Shown here: positions 32,490-43,874 of the stretch, piece by piece
How positions within the stretch are numbered: position 1 is the first letter of the stretch
How the letters are laid out: every line of letters starts with the position of its first letter
Assembly (NCBI RefSeq): GCF_030418315.1
Contig: NZ_JAUHPV010000001.1
Span: 124,001 to 188,000, forward strand
Origin: Demequina zhanjiangensis
Lineage (GTDB): Bacteria; Actinomycetota; Actinomycetes; Actinomycetales; Demequinaceae
Length of the DNA stretch: 64,000 nt
Direction: 5' to 3'
Translations under genes and position numbers: made by a program
Notes under the pieces: model-generated
What the model was told of the DNA's origin: nothing
The model's database searches: none
Seen by the model: only the letters and a program-made list of their open reading frames with translations

Positions 32490-32712
32490 CGTCGCCTCCT
32501 CGGGGGTGCTCGTCCTCGGAGGCCGGGGGAGGCGTCCGGATGTGCGCAGGATGCATGTCCACGATACCCTGGAGGGCGTTCGCCGGCGGCGGGCTCCGTG
32601 TTGCGAGAGACCCGTTGATCTGGCACACTATTCAGGTTGCCCATTGCGGGCAGCCACACGCTTCCCACGACTATCCGAGAAATCGGCCGGTCGGACGTGC
32701 GTCCTGAATGGG

Positions 32713-32736
32713 CGACACGCCCGAGCGCGGGGGTCG
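32713..32736 (+). promoter_or_regulatory. Conserved ribosomal-protein leader stem-loop, rpsJ copy
   Basis: CGAC-acg-CCCG-agcg-CGGG-g-GTCG, differing from the rpsL leader element only in the first tetraloop base. It ends 43 nt before rpsJ. The 290-bp gap upstream of rpsJ otherwise holds AT-richer sequence at 32600-32640 (possible boxes TTGCGA and CACTAT, 19 bp apart, weak). Confidence 0.6.
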
Positions 32737-32779
32737 GGGGAGAGACCACAGTTGTACGAGAGAAAAGGCAGACCACGCC

Positions 32780-33088
32780 ATGGCGGGACAGAAGATCCGC
32801 ATCCGGCTGAAGAGCTATGACCACGAGGTCATCGACTCGTCGGCCCGCAAGATCGTCGAGACGGTCACGCGCGCTGGTGCGTCGGTAGTGGGACCCGTCC
32901 CGCTGCCCACCGAGAAGAACGTGTTCTGTGTGATCCGTTCGCCCCACAAGTACAAGGACTCCCGCGAGCACTTCGAGATGCGCACCCACAAGCGCCTCAT
33001 CGACATCGTGGACCCCACGCCCAAGGCCGTCGACTCGCTCATGCGTCTCGACCTGCCCGCGGTCGTGAACATCGAGATCAAGCTCTAA
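32780..33088 (+). CDS. rpsJ: Ribosomal protein S10
   Basis: 30S head protein and NusB partner; 102 residues, standard. [19 protein letters not shown] at the start and [14 protein letters not shown] near the middle are diagnostic. The ATG at 32780 gives the family length; upstream in-frame codons are non-conserved leader. First gene of the S10 operon. Confidence 0.98.
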   Translation: MAGQKIRIRLKSYDHEVIDSSARKIVETVTRAGASVVGPVPLPTEKNVFCVIRSPHKYKDSREHFEMRTHKRLIDIVDPTPKAVDSLMRLDLPAVVNIEIKL

Positions 33089-33113
33089 AGCTTCTTTAAG
33101 GACTTTCACCATC

Positions 33114-33776
33114 ATGACTACGACTTCCAATGCCCAGCGCAATGTCACTGCGCTGCTTGGTACGAAGCTGGGCATGACGCAGGTGTGGGACGACGAGGGC
33201 CGTATCGTGCCCGTCACCGTCGTCCAGGCTGACACCAACGTCGTGACCCAGGTGCGAACCGCTGACGCCGACGGCTACGAGGCCGTCCAGCTCGCGTTCG
33301 GCACCGTCGACCCGCGCCGCGTGACCGACCCGCTGAAGGGCCACTTCGAGAAGGCAGGCGTGACCCCTCGCCGCCACGTCGCCGAGGTCCGCACCGGCAA
33401 CGCCTCCGAGTTCGAGCTCGGCCAGGAGCTCACCGTCGAGGTGTTCGAGGCCGGCCAGAAGGTGGACGTCACCGGCACCACCAAGGGCAAGGGCACCGCT
33501 GGTGTCATGAAGCGCCACGGCTTCAAGGGCGTCGGCGCCTCCCACGGTGCGCACCGCAACCACCGCAAGCCCGGCTCCATCGGTGGCGCCTCGTACCCGG
33601 CCCGCGTCTTCCGCGGCATCAAGATGGCCGGCCGTATGGGCAACGCTCGCAAGACCGTGCAGAACCTGACCATCCACTCGGTCGACGCCGAGAAGGGCCT
33701 CGTGCTCCTCAAGGGAGCAGTGCCCGGCAACAAGGGCGGCGTGGTGCTCATCCGCACCGCCGCGAAGGGTGCGTGA
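33114..33776 (+). CDS. rplC: Ribosomal protein L3
   Basis: 50S assembly-initiator protein lying near the peptidyl-transferase centre; 220 residues. [13 protein letters not shown] at the N-terminus and the loop [17 protein letters not shown] are characteristic. The first ten residues ([10 protein letters not shown]) are a short polar extension. An AAGGA ribosome binding site precedes the ATG. Confidence 0.98.
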   Translation: MTTTSNAQRNVTALLGTKLGMTQVWDDEGRIVPVTVVQADTNVVTQVRTADADGYEAVQLAFGTVDPRRVTDPLKGHFEKAGVTPRRHVAEVRTGNASEFELGQELTVEVFEAGQKVDVTGTTKGKGTAGVMKRHGFKGVGASHGAHRNHRKPGSIGGASYPARVFRGIKMAGRMGNARKTVQNLTIHSVDAEKGLVLLKGAVPGNKGGVVLIRTAAKGA

Positions 33777-33781
33777 ACCTC

Positions 33782-34468
33782 ATGGCTGACACGCTGACTG
33801 TCGACGTGGTCGACGCGAAGGGCAAGAAGTCCGGCACCGCCGAGCTTCCCGCCGAGATCTTCGACGCCGTCACCAACGTCCCGCTGATCCACCAGGTCGT
33901 CGTCGCCCAGCGCGCCGCGGCCCGCCAGGGCACGCACGCCACCAAGACCCGCGGCGAGGTCCGCGGTGGTGGCCGCAAGCCCTACAAGCAGAAGGGCACC
34001 GGCCGCGCCCGCCAGGGTTCGACCCGCGCGCCGCAGTTCGCCGGCGGTGGCACCGTCCACGGCCCGCAGCCGCGCGACTACTCGCAGCGCACCCCCAAGA
34101 AGATGAAGGTCGCCGCGCTCCGCGGTGCACTGTCCGACCGCGCCCGCGCCGGTCGCGTGCACGTGCTCGCCTCCATCGTCTCGGGTGACGCCCCCTCGAC
34201 GAAGGCCGCCCTGTCGGTCATCAACGCCGCGACGGCGGGACGCTCGGCCCTCGTGGTCCTCGAGCGCTCCGACGAGCTCGCCTGGAAGTCGCTGCGCAAC
34301 GCGGTCGACGTCCACGTGATCGCGGTCGACCAGCTCAACACGTACGACGTGCTCGTCAACGACGACACGGTGTTCACCTCGGGTGCTCTCGAGGCGTTCC
34401 TCGCCGGTCCCGCCACGGGCAAGTCTGCCAAGGCTGTCGCGACCGAGTCCGAGGCGGAGGAGAAGTGA
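33782..34468 (+). CDS. rplD: Ribosomal protein L4
   Basis: 50S protein whose loop lines the exit tunnel, and S10-operon autoregulator in E. coli. 228 residues; the tunnel loop reads [19 protein letters not shown]. The ATG at 33782 has AAGGGTG about 10 nt upstream; a GTG at 33773 would overlap rplC by 4 bp but has no usable site. Acidic C-terminal tail. Confidence 0.97.
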   Translation: MADTLTVDVVDAKGKKSGTAELPAEIFDAVTNVPLIHQVVVAQRAAARQGTHATKTRGEVRGGGRKPYKQKGTGRARQGSTRAPQFAGGGTVHGPQPRDYSQRTPKKMKVAALRGALSDRARAGRVHVLASIVSGDAPSTKAALSVINAATAGRSALVVLERSDELAWKSLRNAVDVHVIAVDQLNTYDVLVNDDTVFTSGALEAFLAGPATGKSAKAVATESEAEEK

Positions 34469-34470
34469 CC

Positions 34471-34776
34471 ATGACTGCGCTGAACAAGGACCCCCGTGAC
34501 ATCCTCATCCGACCCATCGTGTCGGAGAAGAGCTACGGCCTGATGGACGAGGGCAAGTACACGTTCGAGGTCGCGCCGACCGCCAACAAGACGGAGATCA
34601 AGATCGCCGTCGAGCAGATCTTCGGCGTCAAGGTGACCTCGGTGAACACCATCAACCGCAAGGGCAAGGCGCGTCGCACGCGCTTCGGCCTCGGCAAGCG
34701 CAAGGACGTCAAGCGCGCGATCGTCACCGTCGGTGGCGGCGAGGCGCTCGACATCTTCAGCGGCCGGGTCGGCTAG
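34471..34776 (+). CDS. rplW: Ribosomal protein L23
   Basis: 50S exit-site protein that docks trigger factor and SRP; 101 residues. [20 protein letters not shown] and [15 protein letters not shown] are conserved. The ATG at 34471 sits 8 nt after GGAGGAG; the GTG at 34465 is too close to that site. Start lies 2 bp after the rplD stop. Confidence 0.97.
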   Translation: MTALNKDPRDILIRPIVSEKSYGLMDEGKYTFEVAPTANKTEIKIAVEQIFGVKVTSVNTINRKGKARRTRFGLGKRKDVKRAIVTVGGGEALDIFSGRVG

Positions 34777-34795
34777 TAAGGCAAGGACAGGACCT

Positions 34796-35635
34796 ATGGC
34801 TATTCGCAAGTACAAGCCGACGACTCCGGGCCGCCGAGGCTCGTCCGTCGCCGACTTCGTCGAGGTGACCCGTTCGGAGCCCGAGAAGTCGCTCGTCCGC
34901 CCCCTTCACAAGAAGGGTGGCCGCAACAACACCGGTCGCATCACCACCCGTCACCAGGGTGGTGGCCACAAGCGCGCCTACCGTGTGATCGACTTCCGTC
35001 GTCACGACAAGGACGGCGTGCCCGCGACCGTCGCGCACATCGAGTACGACCCCAACCGCACCGCGCGCATCGCGCTCCTGCACTACGCGGACGGCGAGAA
35101 GCGCTACATCATCGCGCCGAACAAGCTGCAGCAGGGCGACCCGATCGAGGCCGGCGCCACCGCCGACATCAAGCCGGGCAACAACCTGCCGCTGCGCAAC
35201 ATCCCGACCGGTACGGTCATCCACGCCATCGAGCTCAAGCCCGGTGGCGGCGCGAAGATCGCCCGTTCGGCTGGCGCCTCGGTGCAGCTCGTCGCGAAGG
35301 ACGGCCCCTACGCCCAGCTGCGTATGCCGTCCGGCGAGATCCGCAACGTCGACGCGCGCTGCCGCGCGACGATCGGCGAGGTGGGCAACGCCGAGCAGTC
35401 CAACATCAACTGGGGCAAGGCCGGCCGCATGCGCTGGAAGGGCAAGCGCCCGACCGTCCGCGGTGTCGTCATGAACCCGGTTGACCACCCGCACGGTGGT
35501 GGTGAGGGCAAGACCTCGGGTGGTCGCCACCCGGTCTCGCCGTGGGGCAAGCCCGAGGGCCGCACCCGCAAGGCAAACAAGGAAAGCGACAAGCTCATTG
35601 TTCGTCGCCGTAAGACTGGCAAGAACAAGCGTTAA
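34796..35635 (+). CDS. rplB: Ribosomal protein L2
   Basis: Core 50S protein of the peptidyl-transferase region; 279 residues. [14 protein letters not shown] start, [16 protein letters not shown], and the catalytic-centre segment [18 protein letters not shown] with the invariant His. AAGGACAG ribosome binding site. Confidence 0.98.
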   Translation: MAIRKYKPTTPGRRGSSVADFVEVTRSEPEKSLVRPLHKKGGRNNTGRITTRHQGGGHKRAYRVIDFRRHDKDGVPATVAHIEYDPNRTARIALLHYADGEKRYIIAPNKLQQGDPIEAGATADIKPGNNLPLRNIPTGTVIHAIELKPGGGAKIARSAGASVQLVAKDGPYAQLRMPSGEIRNVDARCRATIGEVGNAEQSNINWGKAGRMRWKGKRPTVRGVVMNPVDHPHGGGEGKTSGGRHPVSPWGKPEGRTRKANKESDKLIVRRRKTGKNKR

Positions 35636-35649
35636 GGAGCACCTGAGAC

Positions 35650-35928
35650 ATGCCTCGCAGTTTGAAGAAGGGCCCCTTCGTCGACGACCACCTTCAGAAG
35701 AAGGTGGACTCGCAGAACGAGGCGGGCACCAAGAACGTCATCAAGACCTGGTCGCGCCGTAGCGTCATCACGCCGGACTTCCTGGGTCACACCTTTGCCG
35801 TGCACGACGGCCGCAAGCACGTCCCGGTGTTCGTCACCGAGTCGATGGTCGGCCACAAGTTGGGCGAGTTCGCTCCCACGCGCACGTTCAAGGGCCACGT
35901 CAAGGACGACCGCAAGGGCCGCCGCTAA
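35650..35928 (+). CDS. rpsS: Ribosomal protein S19
   Basis: 30S head protein; 92 residues. [18 protein letters not shown] and [10 protein letters not shown] are diagnostic. Separated by 14 bp from rplB with AAGGAGC as ribosome binding site. Confidence 0.98.
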   Translation: MPRSLKKGPFVDDHLQKKVDSQNEAGTKNVIKTWSRRSVITPDFLGHTFAVHDGRKHVPVFVTESMVGHKLGEFAPTRTFKGHVKDDRKGRR

Positions 35929-35958
35929 GGCGCCTGAGCAAGGTAAGAGGAGTTAGAG

Positions 35959-36327
35959 ATGGAAGCCAAGGCGCAGACGCGGTACCTCCGCGTGACCGCC
36001 CAGAAGGCTCGCCGCGTCGTGAACCTCGTCCGTGGTCAGAACGCCGTCGAGGCAGCTGCCTCGCTGAAGTTCCAGCCGCAGGCGGTCGCCGTCGACGTGC
36101 GCAAGCTCATCGAGTCCGCGATCGCGAACGCACGCGTCAAGGCCGAGCAGGCCGGCGAGCGCTTCGATGAGACCGAGCTCGTGATCACGCAGATCATGGT
36201 GGACGAGGGTCCGACCATGAAGCGCATCCAGCCGCGCGCCCAGGGTCGGGCCAACCAGATCCTGAAGCGCTCGTGCCACATCACCGTCACCGTCGCGACC
36301 CCGGTCGCCGTCAAGGAAGGGGTGTAA
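35959..36327 (+). CDS. rplV: Ribosomal protein L22
   Basis: 50S protein reaching the exit tunnel; 122 residues. [15 protein letters not shown]-like start ([20 protein letters not shown]) and the beta-hairpin [19 protein letters not shown]. The loop carries no insertion of the macrolide-resistance type. Confidence 0.98.
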   Translation: MEAKAQTRYLRVTAQKARRVVNLVRGQNAVEAAASLKFQPQAVAVDVRKLIESAIANARVKAEQAGERFDETELVITQIMVDEGPTMKRIQPRAQGRANQILKRSCHITVTVATPVAVKEGV

Positions 36328-36331
36328 CCCT

Positions 36332-37135
36332 ATGGGCCAGAAGGTCAACCCCCACGGCTACCGCCTGGGCATCACCACCGACCACCGGTCGCGCTGGTTC
36401 GCCGACTCGACGAAGCCGGGCGAGCGCTACCGCGACTACGTGGCTGAGGACGTCAAGATCCGCAAGCTCATGTCGCAGGGCCTCGAGCGCGCAGGCGTGT
36501 CGAAGGTCGAGATCGAGCGCACCGGTGGCCGCGTCCGCGTGGACCTGCACACCGCGCGTCCGGGCATCGTCATCGGCCGCCGCGGTGCGGAGGCCGACAA
36601 GCTGCGCGCCAACCTCGAGAAGCTGACCGGCAAGCAGGTCCAGCTCAACATCCTCGAGGTCAAGAACGCCGAGGTCGACGCCCAGCTCGTCGCCCAGGGC
36701 ATCGCCGAGCAGCTCGCGTCCCGCGTCTCGTTCCGTCGCGCCATGCGCAAGGGCATCCAGTCGGCGCTGCGCGCCGGCGCCAAGGGTGTCCGCGTGCAGT
36801 GCTCGGGCCGCCTCGGTGGCGCCGAGATGTCGCGCTCGGAGTTCTACCGCGAGGGTCGTGTGCCGCTGCACACCCTTCGCGCCAACATCGACTACGGCTT
36901 CTTCGAGGCCCGCACCACGTTCGGCCAGATCGGCGTGAAGGTGTGGATCTACAAGGGCGACATGACCGAGAAGGAGTGGGCCGCCGAGCAGGCGAAGGCC
37001 CCTCGTCCCCAGCGTGGTCGTGGTGACCGCGGTGGCCGCGGCCCGCGCCGCGACTCGGCTCCTCGCTCGGACGCCCCGAAGGCCGACGCACCCGCCGCCG
37101 AGGCCCCCGCGGCCGACGCCGGTAAGGAGAGCTGA
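36332..37135 (+). CDS. rpsC: Ribosomal protein S3
   Basis: 30S entry-tunnel protein with KH domain; 267 residues. [14 protein letters not shown] start, KH loop [14 protein letters not shown]. After about residue 215 comes an Arg/Gly- then Ala/Pro/Asp-rich tail ([15 protein letters not shown]...), typical of actinobacterial S3. Four bases separate it from rplV. Confidence 0.98.
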   Translation: MGQKVNPHGYRLGITTDHRSRWFADSTKPGERYRDYVAEDVKIRKLMSQGLERAGVSKVEIERTGGRVRVDLHTARPGIVIGRRGAEADKLRANLEKLTGKQVQLNILEVKNAEVDAQLVAQGIAEQLASRVSFRRAMRKGIQSALRAGAKGVRVQCSGRLGGAEMSRSEFYREGRVPLHTLRANIDYGFFEARTTFGQIGVKVWIYKGDMTEKEWAAEQAKAPRPQRGRGDRGGRGPRRDSAPRSDAPKADAPAAEAPAADAGKES

Positions 37136-37137
37136 CC

Positions 37138-37557
37138 ATGCTTATTCCCCGTCGAGTCAAGTACCGCAAGCAGCACCACCCGAAGCGTTCGGGTGCGTCG
37201 ACGGGCGGCACCGAGGTGTCGTTCGGTGACTTCGGCATCCAGGCCCTCGAGCCCGCCTACGTCACCAACCGCCAGATCGAGGCGGCCCGTATCGCGATGA
37301 CGCGTCACATCAAGCGTGGCGGAAAGGTGTGGATCAACATCTACCCGGACCGTCCGCTGACCAAGAAGCCTGCCGAGGTCCGCATGGGCTCCGGTAAGGG
37401 CTCGCCCGAGTGGTGGGTCGCCAACGTGAAGCCCGGTCGTGTGATGTTCGAGCTCGCCGGTGTTCCGGAGGAGCTGGCCCGTGAGGCCATGCGTCGTGCG
37501 CAGCACAAGCTGCCGATGAAGACCCGTTTCGTTTCCCGTGAGGGTGGTGACATCTGA
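37138..37557 (+). CDS. rplP: Ribosomal protein L16
   Basis: 50S protein at the A-site finger; 139 residues. [19 protein letters not shown] start, [20 protein letters not shown], and [19 protein letters not shown] are diagnostic. Two bp after rpsC. Confidence 0.98.
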   Translation: MLIPRRVKYRKQHHPKRSGASTGGTEVSFGDFGIQALEPAYVTNRQIEAARIAMTRHIKRGGKVWINIYPDRPLTKKPAEVRMGSGKGSPEWWVANVKPGRVMFELAGVPEELAREAMRRAQHKLPMKTRFVSREGGDI

Positions 37558-37796
37558 TGGCTATCGGTACCAAGGGCCTCCTGCCCGCCGAGCTGGACGC
37601 CATGGAGGACGAGCGCCTCGTGGAGGAGCTCAAGAAGGCCAAGGCCGAGCTCTTCAACCTGCGTTTCCAGTCGGCCACCGGCCAGCTGGAGAACCACGGC
37701 CGTCTCAAGGCCGTGAAGCGCGACATCGCCCGCATCTACACCATCCTGCGCGAGCGCGAGCTCGGTATCCGCACCGCCCCCACGGCGAAGCAGTAA
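37557..37796 (+). CDS. rpmC: Ribosomal protein L29
   Basis: 50S exit-region protein; 79 residues. [20 protein letters not shown] followed by the conserved [15 protein letters not shown] helix. Overlaps the rplP stop by 1 bp (TGATG). Confidence 0.97.
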   Translation: MAIGTKGLLPAELDAMEDERLVEELKKAKAELFNLRFQSATGQLENHGRLKAVKRDIARIYTILRERELGIRTAPTAKQ

Positions 37797-37811
37797 GGCG
37801 AAGGTAAGAGA

Positions 37812-38096
37812 ATGTCGACCAAGCACACGACTGCCACCGAGACCCACCGCCCGTACCGCAAGACGCGCCGTGGCTACGTGGTGTCCGACAAGATGGACAA
37901 GACGATCACCGTCGAGGTGGAGGATCGCGTCAAGCACCCCCTCTACGGCAAGGTGATGCGTCGTAGCAGCAAGATCAAGGCCCACGACGAGGCCAACACC
38001 GCCGGTATCGGCGACCTCGTCGTCGTGATGGAGACCCGTCCGCTTTCCGCTTCCAAGCGGTGGCGCCTGGTCGAGATCGTCGAGAAGGCCAAGTAA
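37812..38096 (+). CDS. rpsQ: Ribosomal protein S17
   Basis: 30S body protein of OB fold; 94 residues with a short polar N-terminal extension before the core ([20 protein letters not shown]) and [15 protein letters not shown]. Last of the S10-type run before a 61-bp gap. Confidence 0.98.
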   Translation: MSTKHTTATETHRPYRKTRRGYVVSDKMDKTITVEVEDRVKHPLYGKVMRRSSKIKAHDEANTAGIGDLVVVMETRPLSASKRWRLVEIVEKAK

Positions 38097-38157
38097 CTAA
38101 CGTTCGACCAGGCTCGTGGCCTGATCCGCCGCGAGAACCAGACGACAGGAGACAGAC

Positions 38158-38532
38158 ATGATTCAGCAGGAGTCGCGACTGCGCGTCGCCGACAACACGG
38201 GTGCGAAGGAAGTCCTCTGCATCCGCGTGCTCGGTGGCTCCCAGCGTCGCTACGCCGGCATCGGCGACGTGATCGTCGCCACCGTCAAGGACGCGATCCC
38301 TGGCGGCAACGTCAAGAAGGGCGACGTCGTCAAGGCGGTCGTCGTGCGCACCACCAAGGAGCGCCGCCGGCCCGACGGCTCGTACATCAAGTTCGATGAG
38401 AACGCTGCTGTGATCCTCAAGGGCAGCGACAGCACCGACCCGCGCGGCACCCGCATCTTCGGCCCCGTGGGTCGCGAGCTGCGCGACAAGAAGTTCATGA
38501 AGATCATCTCGCTGGCACCGGAGGTCATCTGA
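38158..38532 (+). CDS. rplN: Ribosomal protein L14
   Basis: 50S protein of the subunit interface; 124 residues. [18 protein letters not shown] start and [20 protein letters not shown]. The 61-bp gap upstream has no clear terminator or promoter; ribosome binding site AGGAGA. Overlaps rplX by 1 bp. Confidence 0.98.
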   Translation: MIQQESRLRVADNTGAKEVLCIRVLGGSQRRYAGIGDVIVATVKDAIPGGNVKKGDVVKAVVVRTTKERRRPDGSYIKFDENAAVILKGSDSTDPRGTRIFGPVGRELRDKKFMKIISLAPEVI

Positions 38533-38870
38533 TGGCGAAGATCAAGAAGGGCGACCTCGTCGTCGTCATCGCCGGGCGCGACCGTGGCCAGCAGGGCCGC
38601 GTGCTCGAGGTCAACACCGAGACCGACCGTGTCATCGTCGAGGGCGTCCAGCGTGTCACCAAGCACATCAAGCCGGGCACCCGCCGCGACAACCAGCAGG
38701 GCGGTCTCGTGACCGTCGAGGCTCCGATCCACATCTCGAACGTGATGCTCGTGGACCCGGAGACCAAGCAGGGCACCCGCGTCGGCTACCGCACCGAAGA
38801 GGTCGAGCGTGACGGCCGCAAGCGCAACGTGCGTGTGCGCGTCGCCAAGCGCTCGGGGAAGGACGTCTGA
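38532..38870 (+). CDS. rplX: Ribosomal protein L24
   Basis: 50S assembly-initiator protein with KOW motif ([20 protein letters not shown]); 112 residues. Starts and ends with 1-bp TGATG overlaps, so rplN-rplX-rplE are translationally coupled. Confidence 0.98.
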   Translation: MAKIKKGDLVVVIAGRDRGQQGRVLEVNTETDRVIVEGVQRVTKHIKPGTRRDNQQGGLVTVEAPIHISNVMLVDPETKQGTRVGYRTEEVERDGRKRNVRVRVAKRSGKDV

Positions 38871-39433
38871 TGGCCGCCGAGACCGTCACGCTGCCGCGTC
38901 TCAAGGAGAAGTACCGCGGTGACATCATCGCCGCCCTCCGCGAGGAGTTCGGCTACGAGAACATCAACCAGGTCCCCGGCCTGACCAAGATCGTGGTCAA
39001 CATGGGTGTGGGCGACGCCGCCAAGGACTCGAAGCTCATCGAGGGCGCCATCGCCGACCTCACCGCGATCACCGGTCAGAAGCCGCAGGTCACCAAGGCC
39101 CGCAAGTCCATCGCGCAGTTCAAGCTGCGTGAGGGCCAGCCGATCGGTGCGCACGTCACGCTGCGCGGCGACCGCATGTGGGAGTTCCTCGACCGCCTGC
39201 TGTCCATCGCGCTGCCCCGCATCCGCGACTTCCGTGGCCTGAGCCCCAAGCAGTTCGACGGCACCGGGAACTACACCTTCGGTCTCACGGAGCAGTCGAT
39301 GTTCCACGAGATCGACCAGGACAAGATCGACCGCGTGCGCGGAATGGACATCACTGTGGTGACCACCGCGTCGACCGACGCCGAGGGCCGCTCGCTGCTG
39401 AAGCAGCTGGGCTTCCCGTTCAAGGAGAAGTAA
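38870..39433 (+). CDS. rplE: Ribosomal protein L5
   Basis: 50S central-protuberance protein binding 5S rRNA; 187 residues. [49 protein letters not shown] and [20 protein letters not shown] are diagnostic. Confidence 0.98.
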   Translation: MAAETVTLPRLKEKYRGDIIAALREEFGYENINQVPGLTKIVVNMGVGDAAKDSKLIEGAIADLTAITGQKPQVTKARKSIAQFKLREGQPIGAHVTLRGDRMWEFLDRLLSIALPRIRDFRGLSPKQFDGTGNYTFGLTEQSMFHEIDQDKIDRVRGMDITVVTTASTDAEGRSLLKQLGFPFKEK

Positions 39434-39435
39434 GC

Positions 39436-39621
39436 ATGGCGAAGACCGCGCTGAAGAACAAGGCGGCCGGCAAGCAGAAGTTCGCCGTCCGCGCCTACAC
39501 CCGGTGCCAGAAGTGCGGCCGTCCGCACTCCGTGTACCGCAAGTTCGGCCTGTGCCGCGTGTGCTTCCGTGAGATGGCGCACGCGGGTGAGCTGCCGGGT
39601 ATCACCAAGAGCAGCTGGTAA
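39436..39621 (+). CDS. rpsZ: Ribosomal protein S14, zinc-binding type
   Basis: 30S head protein, the short C+ (type Z) form with 61 residues. The zinc ribbon uses Cys24, Cys27, Cys40 and Cys43 ([10 protein letters not shown] ... GLCRVCFRE). Starts 2 bp after rplE. Actinobacteria often also have a zinc-free S14 elsewhere; none is in this window. Confidence 0.97.
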   Translation: MAKTALKNKAAGKQKFAVRAYTRCQKCGRPHSVYRKFGLCRVCFREMAHAGELPGITKSSW

Positions 39622-39678
39622 CTACTACGTCGCAGGTCCGGGGAACCGGAAACCACGGCGAGGAAGAGTGACTCACTC

Positions 39679-40077
39679 ATGACGATGACTGACCCCATCG
39701 CAGACATGCTGACGCGTCTGCGCAATGCGAACGCGGCGTACCACGACACCGTGTCGATGCCGCACTCGAAGCTCAAGGCGAACATCGCCAAGATCCTCGA
39801 GGCCGAGGGATACATCGCTGGCTCGAGCGTCGAGGACGCCGAGGTCGGCAAGACCCTGACCCTCACCCTGAAGTACGGCAACAGCCGCGAGCGTGCGCTC
39901 GCCGGCGTGCGCCGCATCTCGAAGCCGGGACTCCGCGTGTACGCGAAGTCCACCAACCTGCCGAAGGTTCTCGGCGGGCTCGGCGTCGCGATCCTGTCCA
40001 CCTCCTCCGGTCTCCTGACTGACCGCGAGGCTGAGAAGAAGGGCGTCGGCGGCGAGGTCGTCGCCTACGTCTGGTAA
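39679..40077 (+). CDS. rpsH: Ribosomal protein S8
   Basis: 30S central-domain protein and spc-operon autoregulator in E. coli; 132 residues. [16 protein letters not shown] start and the C-terminal segment [20 protein letters not shown] are diagnostic. Confidence 0.98.
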   Translation: MTMTDPIADMLTRLRNANAAYHDTVSMPHSKLKANIAKILEAEGYIAGSSVEDAEVGKTLTLTLKYGNSRERALAGVRRISKPGLRVYAKSTNLPKVLGGLGVAILSTSSGLLTDREAEKKGVGGEVVAYVW

Positions 40078-40098
40078 CCGGAAGGAGACCGAAGAACT

Positions 40099-40635
40099 AT
40101 GTCGCGTATCGGCAAGTACCCCGTTCCGGTTCCCGCCGGAGTGGACGTCACCATCGACGGCGCCGACGTCACGGTGAAGGGCCCCAAGGGCACCCTTGAC
40201 CTGACCGTCGCTGCCCCCATCACCGTCGCGCAGGGCGCGGACGGCATCGAGGTCTCGCGCCCCGACGACGAGCGTGTCTCGAAGTCGCTGCACGGCCTCA
40301 CCCGCACGCTCATCGCCAACATGGTGCAGGGCGTCACCGAGGGCTACGAGAAGAAGCTCGAGATCGTCGGCACGGGTTACCGCGTCGCGCTCAAGGGCAA
40401 GGACCTCGAGTTCGCGCTCGGCTTCTCGCACCCCGTCGTCGTGAACCCGCCCGAGGGCATCACGTTCGCCGTGGAGTCCCCGACCAAGTTCTCGGTCGCG
40501 GGCATCAGCAAGCAGCAGGTCGGCGAGGTCGCCGCGAACATCCGCAAGATCCGCAAGCCCGAGCCTTACAAGGGCAAGGGTGTGCGCTACGCGGGTGAGC
40601 AGGTCCGTCGCAAGGCCGGAAAGACGGGTAAGTAA
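40099..40635 (+). CDS. rplF: Ribosomal protein L6
   Basis: 50S protein near the factor-binding site; 178 residues. [20 protein letters not shown] start and the C-terminal motif [20 protein letters not shown]. Ribosome binding site GAAGGAGA. Confidence 0.98.
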   Translation: MSRIGKYPVPVPAGVDVTIDGADVTVKGPKGTLDLTVAAPITVAQGADGIEVSRPDDERVSKSLHGLTRTLIANMVQGVTEGYEKKLEIVGTGYRVALKGKDLEFALGFSHPVVVNPPEGITFAVESPTKFSVAGISKQQVGEVAANIRKIRKPEPYKGKGVRYAGEQVRRKAGKTGK

Positions 40636-40638
40636 GCC

Positions 40639-41010
40639 ATGGGTATCACTGTCAAGGGCAAGGGCAAGGCGATCGCTCGCAAGCGTCGTCACTTCCGCCT
40701 GCGCAAGAAGATCTCGGGCACCACGGCACGTCCGCGTCTCGTCGTGACCCGCTCGACCCGTCACATGGTCGCGCAGATCGTCGACGACACCGCCGGCAAG
40801 ACCCTGGTGTCCGCCTCCACGCTCGAGTCCGACGTCCGCACCCTGGACGGCGACAAGACCGCGAAGGCGACCAAGGTCGGCGAGCTCGTCGCCGAGCGTG
40901 CGAAGGCCGCTGGCATCGAGGCCGTCGTGTTCGACCGTGGTGGCAACAAGTACCACGGCCGTGTCGCCGCGGTCGCCGACGGAGCCCGAGAGGGCGGCCT
41001 GGCCCTCTAG
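40639..41010 (+). CDS. rplR: Ribosomal protein L18
   Basis: 50S protein binding 5S rRNA; 123 residues. [20 protein letters not shown] and [20 protein letters not shown] are diagnostic. Three bp after rplF. Confidence 0.98.
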   Translation: MGITVKGKGKAIARKRRHFRLRKKISGTTARPRLVVTRSTRHMVAQIVDDTAGKTLVSASTLESDVRTLDGDKTAKATKVGELVAERAKAAGIEAVVFDRGGNKYHGRVAAVADGAREGGLAL

Positions 41011-41035
41011 GGCCCGGACCGGTTAGGAAAGAGAT

Positions 41036-41605
41036 ATGGCTGAGAACAACAACGGCCGTCGCAGCAACCGCCGCGACAGCGAGCCGGACAACAAGTTCCT
41101 CGAGCGCGTCGTCACGATCAACCGCGTGTCCAAGGTCGTCAAGGGCGGCCGTCGCTTCAGCTTCACCGCTCTCGTGGTGGTGGGCGATGGCGAGGGCAAC
41201 GTCGGCATCGGCTACGGCAAGGCGAAGGAGGTGCCTGCCGCCATCTCGAAGGGTGTCGAGGAGGCCAAGCGCAACTTCTTCCGCGTGCCGCGCATCCAGG
41301 GCACCATCCCGCACGCCGTGCAGGGTGAGGCCGCCGCTGGCGTCGTGTTCCTGCGTCCCGCCTCGCCGGGTACCGGTGTGATCGCCGGTGGTCCGGTGCG
41401 CGCCGTCCTCGAGTGCGCGGGCATCCACGACGTGCTGAGCAAGTCGCTCGGTTCGTCGAACGCCATCAACATCGTCCACGCGACGGTCGACGCCCTCAAG
41501 CGCCTCGAGCGCCCCGAGGCCGTCGCAGCTCGCCGCGGCAAGTCCGTGGAGGACGTGGCTCCGGCCGCGATGCTCCGCGCGCAGGCAGCGGGGGTGGCTC
41601 ACTGA
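41036..41605 (+). CDS. rpsE: Ribosomal protein S5
   Basis: 30S fidelity protein; 189 residues. A polar N-terminal extension ([15 protein letters not shown]) precedes the core: [34 protein letters not shown] and [12 protein letters not shown]. The spectinomycin loop ([10 protein letters not shown]) is intact. Confidence 0.98.
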   Translation: MAENNNGRRSNRRDSEPDNKFLERVVTINRVSKVVKGGRRFSFTALVVVGDGEGNVGIGYGKAKEVPAAISKGVEEAKRNFFRVPRIQGTIPHAVQGEAAAGVVFLRPASPGTGVIAGGPVRAVLECAGIHDVLSKSLGSSNAINIVHATVDALKRLERPEAVAARRGKSVEDVAPAAMLRAQAAGVAH

Positions 41606-41787
41606 TGGCACGCCTGAAGGTCGTTCAGAAGAAGTCCACGATCGGTACCAAGCCGCAGCACCGTGAGACCATGCGTTCGCTGGGTCTCAAGCGCATCGGC
41701 GACATCGTCGTGAAGGAGGACCGTCCCGAGATCCGCGGGATGGTCAAGGCGGTGGACCACCTGGTCTCCGTCGAGGAGGTTGAGTGA
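41605..41787 (+). CDS. rpmD: Ribosomal protein L30
   Basis: 50S protein; 60 residues. [20 protein letters not shown] and [14 protein letters not shown] are diagnostic. Overlaps rpsE and rplO by 1 bp each (TGATG), so all three are coupled. Confidence 0.98.
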   Translation: MARLKVVQKKSTIGTKPQHRETMRSLGLKRIGDIVVKEDRPEIRGMVKAVDHLVSVEEVE

Positions 41788-42494
41788 TGGCTGACGAGAC
41801 GTCGGAGCCCAAGAAGGCTCCCGCCAAGAAGCCTGCCGCCAAGAAGGCCGCTGCCGACAAGGCTGAGGCTCCCAAGGCCGCCGCCAAGAAGGCTCCTGCC
41901 AAGAAGGCTGCCGCTGACAAGGCTGAGGCCCCCAAGGCTGCTGCCAAGAAGCCGGCTGCTGACAAGGCTGAGGCCCCCAAGGCTGCTGCCAAGAAGCCCG
42001 CTGCCTCGAAGGCCAAGACCGCCAAGGCGGAGGAGACCGTCGAGAAGGTCGCGACGCTGAAGATGCACCACCTGCGTCCCGCCGAGGGTGCCCACACCAA
42101 GAAGACCCGCGTGGGTCGTGGTGAGGCGTCCAAGGGTAAGACCGCAGGCCGCGGTACCAAGGGCACGGGTGCCCGCTACCAGGTTCCGGAGCGCTTCGAG
42201 GGTGGCCAGACCCCCCTGCACATGCGTATCCCGAAGCTGCGTGGCTTCAAGAGCCCGTTCAAGATCCAGTACCAGGTCGTGAACGTGTCGCAGATCGCCG
42301 AGCTGTTCCCCAAGGGCGGCGAGATCAGCAAGGCTGACCTCGTGGCCAAGGGCGCCGTTCGCAAGAACCAGCCCGTCAAGGTGCTGGGCGACGGCGACAT
42401 CGCCGTCAAGGTGACGCTGGTCGACGCGGACAAGGTCTCTGAGTCTGCAAAGGCTAAGATCGAGGCCGCTGGCGGCTCGGTCGCCCAGGGCTGA
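41787..42494 (+). CDS. rplO: Ribosomal protein L15 with long Lys/Ala repeat extension
   Basis: 50S protein; 235 residues, about 90 more than the usual 145-150. The conserved core begins near residue 93 ([20 protein letters not shown]) and runs to the end. Residues 1-92 are an added Lys/Ala/Pro segment with three copies of [13 protein letters not shown], resembling histone-H1-like tails. The ATG at 41787 has GAGGAGG 8 nt upstream; the extension is in frame and in the same ORF, so it is genuinely translated. Last gene of the spc-type run, followed by a terminator. Function of the tail is unknown. Confidence 0.96.
   Translation: MADETSEPKKAPAKKPAAKKAAADKAEAPKAAAKKAPAKKAAADKAEAPKAAAKKPAADKAEAPKAAAKKPAASKAKTAKAEETVEKVATLKMHHLRPAEGAHTKKTRVGRGEASKGKTAGRGTKGTGARYQVPERFEGGQTPLHMRIPKLRGFKSPFKIQYQVVNVSQIAELFPKGGEISKADLVAKGAVRKNQPVKVLGDGDIAVKVTLVDADKVSESAKAKIEAAGGSVAQG
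41913..41998 (+). repeat. Tandem 45-bp coding repeat within rplO
   Basis: Two exact 41-bp copies (41913-41953 and 41958-41998) at a 45-bp (15-codon) period, beginning GCTGACAAGGCTGAGGCCCC; a third, diverged copy precedes them around 41853. In-frame, so copy number could change without breaking rplO. Confidence 0.9.
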
Positions 42495-42503
42495 CATCGG
42501 TGT

Positions 42504-42532
42504 CGGGCCCGCTCCAACAGTGAGCGGGCCCG
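42504..42532 (+). terminator. Terminator between rplO and secY
   Basis: Perfect 11-bp stem CGGGCCCGCTC / GAGCGGGCCCG with a 7-nt loop, 9 bp after the rplO stop. It separates the ribosomal genes from secY-adk-map. A secY promoter could not be identified with confidence in the 46 bp that follow. Confidence 0.82.
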
Positions 42533-42578
42533 CGCCGTGCCCTGACCCCTTGCATCTGACGGCACCAACGGAGGACAT

Positions 42579-43873
<1,295 letters not shown>

Positions 43874-43874
<1 letters not shown>

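Noticed and set aside
41840-42000. Tandem repeats considered as a CRISPR or other non-coding array
   Set aside because: The repeats are in frame inside rplO, have a 45-bp period with no unique spacers, and encode a Lys/Ala tail.
42533-42578. secY promoter (TTGCAT at 42550)
   Set aside because: No acceptable -10 at 16-19 bp; the expected position overlaps the ribosome binding site and start codon.
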